From Lathyrus oleraceus (Eukaryota > Streptophyta > Magnoliopsida > Fabales > Fabaceae): 64,000 nucleotides of DNA. The notes under the pieces were generated by a model. The model was not told where the DNA came from. It searched no databases and was given only the letters and a program-made list of their open reading frames with translations. Both the position numbers and the translations under genes were made by a program. Shown piece after piece: positions 57,131-64,000 of this stretch. The number at the start of each line of letters is the position of its first letter. The first letter of the stretch is position 1. The stretch lies in assembly GCF_024323335.1 (NCBI RefSeq), contig NC_066581.1:231462539-231526538 (forward strand). Direction: 5' to 3'.

Positions 57131-57420
57131 ATCTTATTTATTTCTCGCACTCGCTTTACTTTATTTATTTCCTCGCACTCGCTTTAAATTTATTTATTTC
57201 CTCGCACTCGCTTTAAATTTATTTATTTCCCACACTCGTTTTACTTTTATTTATTTCCCACACTCGCTTTACTTTTATTTATTTTCTCGCACTCGCTTTA
57301 AATTATTTATTTCCTCGCACTCGCTTTAAATTATTTATTTCCTCACACTCGCCTTACTTTTATTTATTTCCTCGCACTCGCTTTGAATTATTTATTTTCC
57401 GCACTCGCACTACTTTTATT
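57131..57420. repeat. 28-31-bp minisatellite in Athila LTR
   Basis: About ten units of TTTATTTATTTCCTCGCACTCGCTTTA with small length changes (28-31 bp), ending in variants with CACACTCG and GCACTCGCACTAC. It yields a spurious repetitive open frame. Confidence 0.9.
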
Positions 57421-58213
57421 TAAATTTATGCACTTTTACTTTACCATGTCTAACTAAATTTATAAGGTTAGAATGTAAGGATCGTAATTGAACCGATAAT
57501 CCGTACAATTGTTCGTAGAAGCACTTAAGGGCTATTTTAACTTTCAACTTAAGTTTTCCCGCACTTCAATTCCGTTGGGTAAGATCGAAAGCCGTCCAAC
57601 GTCTTTTTAAACTTAATTGTTTTTAACTATTTCAAAAACAGCAAAAGCGCTTTGTTTAGTTCATTAGGAGATTTTACTATTAAGAAGAAAAGAGATTTTG
57701 AAACTATTTTCGGACGCGTTTATAAGTTTAGAGTATGGTTCGTAAGAACCTCTTTTGGTTAAGAAATTCAGGTTATAATACTTTTCAACTTAGTCAAGAT
57801 ACTATATTTCTTAAAAATAGGTTTACTACTCTAACGTAATGCGCGCCTTTTTATAAGTGACAATAAGAGGGTTTGATTAGGGAGTACAACTCGGTTCTGA
57901 ATACGCGAAAGTGACAGTTCCTGTTAAATTAGTTCTTTTCAAAGTAGGAAACATTGTCCATAAGTAATTCTATTAGCAAGTACTTGGATTATCAATTGAT
58001 TATGTGAATTACATTCGACTCTATCTTTATTAATTAATCTTTATTCAACACTTTACTTTTCATTGCACACTCCAAAAATACTTATTTTGATTGCCTTTGA
58101 TAAACACCATAACGACAGATAACGATAGATTGACACTTGGTCTCTGTGGATTCGATAATCTTTTATATTACTCTGACGCGTTCGTATACTTGCGAAACAC
58201 CGCATCAAGTTTT

Positions 58214-58231
58214 TGGCGCCGTTGCCGGGGA
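58214..58231 (+). other. Athila primer binding site (tRNA-Asp type)
   Basis: TGGCGCCGTTGCCGGGGA, complementary to the 3' end of plant tRNA-Asp (ending CCCCGGCAACGGCGCCA). Six bases after the LTR end. Confidence 0.9.
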
Positions 58232-58298
58232 CAAATTTCGTCAAATTTCATTTTCCTGTTGTTATATTGTTTAGACTTAGGCTATTTCCCGCCGGTCA

Positions 58299-59279
58299 AT
58301 GCGAAGAACTCGCAGCACCGGAAGTTTAAGCTTAGTATACCTTCTGGCGGAACCTGAACATTACGCTCGCGCACGTTTATTCTTTCATAGAATTAAGAGA
58401 GCTATGGCCGAAGATCAAAACCAAAGACCTCTTAAAGATTTCGCTCAACCATATAATGAAGAACCTAGTTCTAATATAGTAAACCCAACCATCCCAGCTA
58501 ATAATTTTGAACTTAAACCATCCCTGTTGCAACTAGTGCAACAAAGACAATTCGCATGTCTCGCTACTGAAAACCCTAACCAACATTTAAAAATATTTCT
58601 TCAATTAGCAGACACTTTTAAAACCAATGGAGCTTCTCCTGAGGCAATACGTTTAAGATTATTTCCTTTTTCCCTCAGAGATAAAGCCCTATCATGGTTA
58701 GATTCCCTTCCACCCAATTCCATTACAACTTGGGATAACCTTAGAAGAGTTTTTCATGCTAGATATTTTCTCACGAGTAAGATCGCCATTCTTCGAAACC
58801 ATATAACTAGATTTACCCAAAACCAAGGAGAATCGTTGTTCGAAGCTTGGGAGAGATATAAAGAGTTGTTACGAGCATGCCCACATCATGGTTTAGAAAA
58901 TTGGTTAATCATTCAAACCTTCTATAATGGACTTCACTATAACACGAAGATTACCATCGACGCTGCCGCAGGCGGTGCTCTGATGAACAAACCTTATCCT
59001 GAAGATAGTGCCCTCATCGAAGATATGGCTCAAAACCATCAATCATGGGGAGTCGAACGAGCGACAGTTGAGAAGAATGAAGCCCAAGGAGGAGTGCATG
59101 CACTAAGCTCTATGGACATGATGCAAGCTAAAATGGACGCATTAGCCCTTAAGGTCGAGCATATGTGCATAAACCCGAATACTGTAGCCGCTGTTTCGTC
59201 GGATTGTGAGATATGTGGAACCAAAGGACACCAATCTGCAGAATGCAGTCTATTAAATGAAACCCACTCTGAGCAAGTG
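58299..59279 (+). pseudogene. gag: Athila gag, N-terminal part
   Basis: Open from ATG 58299 (MRRTRSTGSLSLVYLL); a second ATG at about 58404 (MAEDQNQRPLKDF) also fits family starts. The capsid core is well preserved: FACLATENPNQHLKIFLQLADTF, IRLRLFPFSLRDKALSWLDSLP, WDNLRRVFHARYFLTSKIAILR, FEAWERYKELLRACPHHGL and IDAAAGGALMNKPYPED. Near the end comes a zinc knuckle CEICGTKGHQSAEC. The frame is interrupted after EQVNY by the solo LTR at 59285 and resumes at 61240. The first 327 codons are otherwise free of stops, so this element is younger or better kept than the Ogre and Sirevirus copies. Confidence 0.88.
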
Positions 59280-59386
59280 AACTATGTAACACCCCGATAA
59301 AATATGATAATTATTTAAATTAAGTTAATAGTATGTTTATTAATTTAATTAAATAATTGGATTATTATTGGAGTAATAAGTTGGAA

Positions 59387-59400
59387 TATATATATATAAA
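59387..59400 (+). promoter_or_regulatory. TATA box of solo LTR W
   Basis: TATATATATATAAA followed by GG, about 100 bp inside the LTR; a GA-rich transcript-leader-like stretch follows from about 59440. Confidence 0.55.
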
Positions 59401-59826
59401 GGTCCCATTTGGTAAAAAGGGTTTTTCACGTGAAAACCAGAGAAGCGACAGAAAGTGAGAAAGAGGCAAGGAGGAAGAGCAAGAGAACGAGGGTTGAAGA
59501 AGGGAAAAGCTTGAAGCTAAAGGATTGCCGGATTAACTCAGGTAAGGGGGGGTTTATCGTCGTTTAATGGGTATTATGGATTAACATGTGATGGGTAGTA
59601 ATAAGCCATTGATTGACTCTAATTAGGTTTAGAGAAATGCCTTGAATTGTGATGAATGAATTGCGTTAAAAACTGTGATTGAATCTATATTTGGATGAGT
59701 TGTGATTTTCTGGACGTGTAGCCGTTTACGGAATCGAAATCGGAGGTCCGGAAGTCCTCCGACGGCGAAAAATGCGGAAACTCTGCATTCTGTTCGTGTT
59801 AGCGCAGGAACAGCTTTCTGTCTTGC

Positions 59827-60076
59827 GTTAACCGGTTAACCCAGGGTGTTAACCGGTTAACACTGTTATGATTTAGAAAAATTAATTTCTGTTCTGCGTT
59901 AACCGGTTAACCCAGAGTGTTAACCGGTTAACACTGTTATGAATTATCAGAAATTGCTGTCTGTCTTGCGTTAACCGGTTAACCCAGGGTGTTAACCGGT
60001 TAACACTGTTAAAATGTGTCAGGAAGCGTGTTCTGTGTTGCGTTAACCGGTTAACCCAGGGCGTTAACCGGTTAAC
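59827..60076. repeat. Eight perfect GTTAACCGGTTAAC palindromes in four pairs
   Basis: Starts at 59827/59848, 59898/59919, 59970/59991 and 60042/60063. Spacing within every pair is exactly 21 bp; pair-to-pair steps are 71, 72 and 72 bp. The spacer inside pairs is CCAGGGT with minor variants. All eight 14-mers are perfect while the inter-pair DNA varies. Confidence 0.95.
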
Positions 60077-60360
60077 ACTGTTGGAAAAGTGGAAAAGCTG
60101 ATATTTTAAATATTGTAAACAATTGAAGATTGGCCTATATTGGTGTATGATATATGAGGGATCAATTTCCCGTTGTTTTGAGCAGTGTAGGTATTAGTAG
60201 AGTGTGCTAATACTGTGATTGATTATGTGGCATGACATAATATGATTCTGTGATAATTGTATTGATGATATATGATGGTGTGCATAATGTTGTGAATATA
60301 TCTATTATGTACGCTATTGTGAATGGACTGTTTATGGCTTAGAGTGTGAGCATATGTCCA

Positions 60361-60556
60361 TTGTGGATTGTTGATGTTGCATGCTAGGTGATTTAGCGTG
60401 CATAGTATGGCCTTTATGGTGGTAGCTAATTCCCATGGTGAGGAATTAGTGATGAGTTATTGTGGATTGTTGTTGATGTTTGCATGCTAGGTGATTTAGC
60501 GTGCATAGCACGACCCTTGGGGTGGTAGCTAATTCCCATGGTGAGGAATTAGTGAT
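60361..60556. repeat. About 99-bp tandem duplication in solo LTR W
   Basis: TTGTGGATTGTTG...GCATGCTAGGTGATTTAGCGTGCATAG begins at 60361 and again at 60460. Both copies end GGTGAGGAATTAGTGATG. Confidence 0.88.
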
Positions 60557-61239
60557 GTGAGTCACTAGGTCTCAAATGAGTGGGACTAGTGAGCTTGGTA
60601 GCCGTATCTGGATTTGATCGGTGAGGTTGAACTATGTGTTCCCGAATAGTCGGTACCGCATGCATGGAGTCTCATTGCATAATGTATGTATGGCGTATAA
60701 TATGAATGGATGTATTCCAATATTATACGTGTGTTTGTGTTGGGTTGAGTATGATTATGATTTTGAGTTGATGTTGCCGTTGCTGAATGTGTGATCTGAT
60801 TCGGGTGATGAAATGTGTTAATTTACTTAGCATTACATGATATTTTATAATGCTTATTATATCGATTGAGGAACTCACCCTTACAACTATGTTTCAGGTA
60901 ACGAGCAGTGATTGAGTAGAAGCTAGTGCTTGGAGTCTAGTGTAGTTCCGTAGTGGGTCATGCTCTGGTAGATGTAACATCGGGACGGGATGTTTACTTT
61001 GTTTTCAATTGTGGTTGTTGAACAGTTTTACATGTAATGTGATTACATGGTTTGCATGATTGATTAGATCTCTATCCGCTGCGAATTATGCAATGTTTTA
61101 TTTTGATGAATAAATGAGCATGACAAGTTATTACGGTGAATGGTGTGAAGTGTCAAGTGTGACACCCTTAATTGCATATCTACTCTGATTTATATTTGTT
61201 GTTTTAATTAAAATTGGGGTATTTTAGAAGGGTGTTACA

Positions 61240-61800
61240 AACTACACCCAAGGGAACCCATACTCGAATACCTATAACCCTGGATGGAGGAATCACCCGA
61301 ACTTCTCCTATAAAAACAATAACCCAATCCAAAATAATGCACCTCCGAGACCTAGTTACCAAGCCCCAATATCAAATCAACCTATGCAACTTGTGCCACC
61401 AAAGCTGAGCCTTGAGAAAATTATGGAAAATTTTATCACCGCTCAAACCCAACAAAACAAGGAATTCATGAACCAAAACATTCATGTTAACAAATTGATT
61501 ACTCAGTTAGGAACCAAGGTTGACCAAATAGTTACTCATACTAAGATGCTTGAAACCCAGATCTCCCAGGTAGCTTTAAACCAAGCCCATCATACTACAC
61601 CTGGAGGACAATTTCCTGGACAACCTCAACAAAATCCGAGAGGACAAGCCAATGCCATTACCCTACGAAGTGGGAACGCTTATGATGAGCCACCAAACCC
61701 TAGATTGAGTGAACCTGAAACTTCTAAGGAATGTACCAAACCCACAGACGAAGTAAAGGAGAAGGTCGAGAGAAAGGAGAAGAACCTAAAGATAAAACTT
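61240..61800 (+). pseudogene. gag: Athila gag, C-terminal part
   Basis: Resumes after the solo LTR as NYTQGNPYSNTYNPGWRNHPNFSYKNNNP, the conserved Athila Gag tail, followed by LEKIMENFITAQTQQNKEFM, a helical repeat region (LITQLGTKVDQIVTHTKMLE), a Gly/Gln-rich stretch and NAITLRSGNAYDEPP. A frameshift at about 61770-61800 moves the coding into the next frame, where it joins the protease lead-in. Confidence 0.85.
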
Positions 61801-62450
61801 ACGTACCACCCCCGCCATATAAACCACCTATACCATATCCCCAAAGACTCAAACAAACCCAGATCAATAAACAACATCAAAAATTTATTAAAGTTATAGA
61901 AAAACTTCATGTAGAAATCCCTTTCACAGAAGCCATCACCCAAATACCTTCTTATGCAAAGTTTCTCAAAGACATCCTTACCAACAAACGTAGACTTGAC
62001 GATCCGAAGCCTTTGGAATGTAATGCCATTTCCGAGGACAAATTAGCAAAGAAAGATAAAGATCCTGGAAATTTCTCCATTCCTTGCCTTCTGGGTAATC
62101 ATGTCATCGAAAAAGCTTTTCTAGACTTAGGAGCTAGTGTGAGCTTAATGCCTTTAGCAGTTTGTGAGAGGTTAAACTTAGGAGAATTACAACCCACTAA
62201 GATGTCACTTTAGTTAGCCGATAGATCGGTTAAATATCCGATAGGCATTTTAGAAGATGTTCCTGTTAGGATAAGACAATTGTTTATCCCTACTGATTTC
62301 GTTGTCATGGACATCAAAGAGGACAATGATATACCAATCCTTCTAGGTAGACCATTCTTATCGACTGCATGAGCCATAATAGATGTCAAGAAAGGAAAGT
62401 TGACATTTGAGGTAGGTGACGAGAAAATAGAATTCATACTTTCGAAATTT
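61731..62450 (+). pseudogene. pro: Athila protease region
   Basis: The lead-in YVPPPPYKPPIPYPQRLKQ and FIKVIEKLHVEIPFTEAI is followed by the aspartic protease: FLDLGASVSLMPLAVCERL, with the D-L-G-A active site normal for Athila, about 62126-62180. In-frame stops follow at 62211-62213 and 62370-62372, the latter just after ILLGRPFLSTA. The stop at 62211 lies one C-to-T step from a glutamine codon. Frame then continues to RT. Confidence 0.85.
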
Positions 62451-64000
62451 CTTATGGCACCTGTGATGGGAGACTCGTGTTATGCCTTAGATATCATTGA
62501 TGAATGTGTTAGAGAATTAGAACAAAAAGAAATTATAAAAACAGTTAAGTTACCATCAACTCTCATAAGGGAAGATGATGACTTTAAGAAACCCTACATC
62601 GATAATAACCTTTACGAATGTTTATCCCTTACTCCAGATCCTATGCCATGCCCTAAGAAACCAACCTTAGAACTTAAGGAACTGCCTAAGAACTTGAGAT
62701 ATGAGTTCCTCGATGAAAAGATGAACCGTCCAGTTATAGTTAGTGCTACCTTGAGCCAAAAGGAAACGAACCAACTTTTAGACGTTTTACGAAGATACCC
62801 CTCAGCCTTAGGATATAATATCTCTGACCTGAAAGGTATAAGCCCATCCGTATGCATGCATCGGATTTCGCTCGAAGAAGATTCAAAACCCTCCAGAGAA
62901 CATCAGAGAAGAATAAACCCTATAATGAGTGATGTTGTTAAAAAGGAAGTTCTTAAGTTACTTGAGGCAGGTATAATCTACAAGATCTCGGATAGTAAGT
63001 GGGTGAGCCCTGTGCATGTAGTACCTAAAAAGGGAGGCATCACAGTCGTGCAAAACAATAAAGGCGAACATGTAGCAAAACATTTAGAAGGAGGATGGCG
63101 AATGTGTATAGATTATAGAAGATTAAATAAAGAAACTAGGAAGGATCATTTCCCTTTACCATTTATAGACCAGATGTTGGAGCGTCTATCCAGACACTCT
63201 TACTTCTGCTATCTAGATGGATACTCTAGATTCTTCCAAATACCTATCCACCCCGAAGATCAAGAAAAAACTACCTTTACATGCCCTTATGGAACTTTTG
63301 CCTACAGACGAATGCCATTCGGCCTCTGTAATGCCCCAGCTACTTTCCAACGCTGCATGATGTCAATCTTTGCAGATTACCTAGATGGTATCATGGAAGT
63401 GTTTATGGACGATTTCTCGGTTTGCGGATTTGATTTCCACAATTTTCTTGCTAACCTTGAGAAAATTATGGAGAGATGCGTGGAGGTAAACCCCGTGCTA
63501 GACTGGGAAAAGTGTCATTTCATGGTGACAGAAGGAATAGTTTTAGGACATATAGTTTCCGAAAAAGGTATAGAGGTAGATAAAGCTAAAATAGAAGTTA
63601 TAGAAAACCTAAAACCACCAAAAACCATCAGAGAAGTCCGAAGCTTTCTTGGACACGCTGGATTCTATCGGCGTTTTATTAAGGACTTCTCCAAAATCAC
63701 CAAACCTTTAACTGGACTTTTAATGAAAGATGCTGAATTTATTTTCGATGAAAAATGTAATGACGCATTTAATCTTTTAAAGCAAGCGTTAGTATCGGCA
63801 CCCATTATGAAACCACCTGATTGGTCAGAACCTTTTGAGATAATGTGTGATGCTAGTGATTATGCAGTTGGAGCCGTTCTAGGACAAAGGAAAGATAAAA
63901 AATTACATGCCATTTATTATGCCAGTGGAACCCTAGACGCTGCCCAACTTAACTACGCAACAACTGAAAAAGAATTACTCGCTGTAGTTTTTGCTAAAAA
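62451..64000 (+). CDS. pol: Athila RT and RNase H, open to window end
   Basis: One frame, open from the stop at 62372 to the right edge. RT: SKWVSPVHVVPKKGG (about 62995), GGWRMCIDYRRLNKETRKDHFPLPF, FQIPIHPEDQEKTTFTCPYGTF, MPFGLCNAPATFQRCM, and the catalytic motif as FMDDFSVCG (about 63402-63428), a normal Athila variant of YVDD. RNase H begins near 63830 (FEIMCDASDYAVGAVLGQ) with its first catalytic Asp, and continues YASGTLDAAQLNYATTEKELLAVVFA. Partial because the window ends. Fragment of a Pol that has no intact upstream protease. Confidence 0.88.

Larger units (their letters stand above)
56700..58207 (+). mobile_element. Athila-type 5' LTR (promoter, R and U5 part)
   Basis: Right end CACCGCATCA at 58207, six bases before the PBS. 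A TATA box TATAAATAG lies at about 56854-56862. A 28-31-bp minisatellite fills 57131-57420. The left limit at about 56700 is set only from the LTR length reported for pea Cyclops-like elements (about 1.5 kb) and is uncertain. The segment just before the LTR end (CTGTGGATTCGATAATCTT) is typical of this group. Confidence 0.6.
59285..61239 (+). mobile_element. Solo LTR W, 1955 bp, TSD AACTA
   Basis: Starts TGTAACACCC and ends GGGTGTTACA, a perfect 10-bp terminal inverted repeat, flanked by AACTA at 59280-59284 and 61240-61244 inside the Athila gag. No coding capacity. Plus orientation by its TATA box (59387-59400). The termini resemble Tekay/Del-type Ty3-gypsy LTRs, but I cannot confirm the family. 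It holds the GTTAACCGGTTAAC array, a ~99-bp duplication and splice-like signals. Confidence 0.85.

Noticed and set aside
57030..57329. 99-codon frame rich in FIS/RTRF
   Set aside because: Translation of the Athila LTR minisatellite.
59815..60085. CRISPR-like regular repeats
   Set aside because: Eukaryotic LTR context, palindromic repeats of 14 bp with 7-bp spacers and no cas genes; spacing is not CRISPR-like.

Overview
The window is plant nuclear repeat DNA. I see no cellular gene, rRNA, tRNA or CRISPR array. It consists almost entirely of LTR retrotransposons nested inside one another. The mix of very long-LTR Ogre/Tat Ty3-gypsy elements, Sirevirus Ty1-copia elements with an envelope-like ORF, and an Athila-type element fits a large legume genome, most likely tribe Fabeae (pea, vetch, lentil or grass pea). 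That placement is inferred from family knowledge, not from a host gene.

Layout. 1-1140: unassigned, with a 21-bp-periodic array of palindromes. 1157-14648: plus-strand Ogre (Ogre-1) with broken ORF1, gag and protease, a putative intron, RT, RNase H, archaeal-type RNase H and integrase, a 3' UTR with tandem arrays, a polypurine tract and a truncated 3' LTR. 14649-14680: filler DNA joining it to a 5'-truncated plus-strand Sirevirus, C1 (14681-15372 and 51090-55011). C1 is split by a minus-strand Sirevirus, C2 (15373-51089, target-site duplication GCTTG). C2 in turn carries an Ogre insertion in its 3' LTR (TSD TCATA), an Ogre fragment in its pol gene, and a solo Ogre LTR in gag (43697-48759, TSD AGAGG). 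Two segments of about 10.95 kb (15680-26630 and 31346-42298) are nearly identical direct repeats 15.67 kb apart. I read them as the product of unequal recombination between Ogre copies. 55012-55563: older Ogre LTR fragment. 55564-64000: Athila-type element with LTR, tRNA-Asp-type PBS, gag, protease and RT running off the window, interrupted by a solo LTR (59285-61239, TSD AACTA).

Most proteins are decayed by stops, frameshifts and deletions. The longest intact frames are the Ogre-1 RNase H-integrase half, the gag of the second Ogre (28418-30067, minus) and the open Athila RT frame at the right edge. Nothing here looks able to transpose alone.

The most unusual signals are non-coding. (1) A two-hairpin module occurs in seven distinct versions in three Ogre LTR types; its stems vary in a compensatory way while flanks and position are kept. 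(2) Four serial hairpins start about 11 nt after the Ogre integrase stop, with covarying stems between two diverged elements. (3) Ogre 3' UTRs hold many sense copies of a motif nearly complementary to the primer binding site. (4) Two unrelated loci carry different perfect palindromes repeated at exactly 21 bp.
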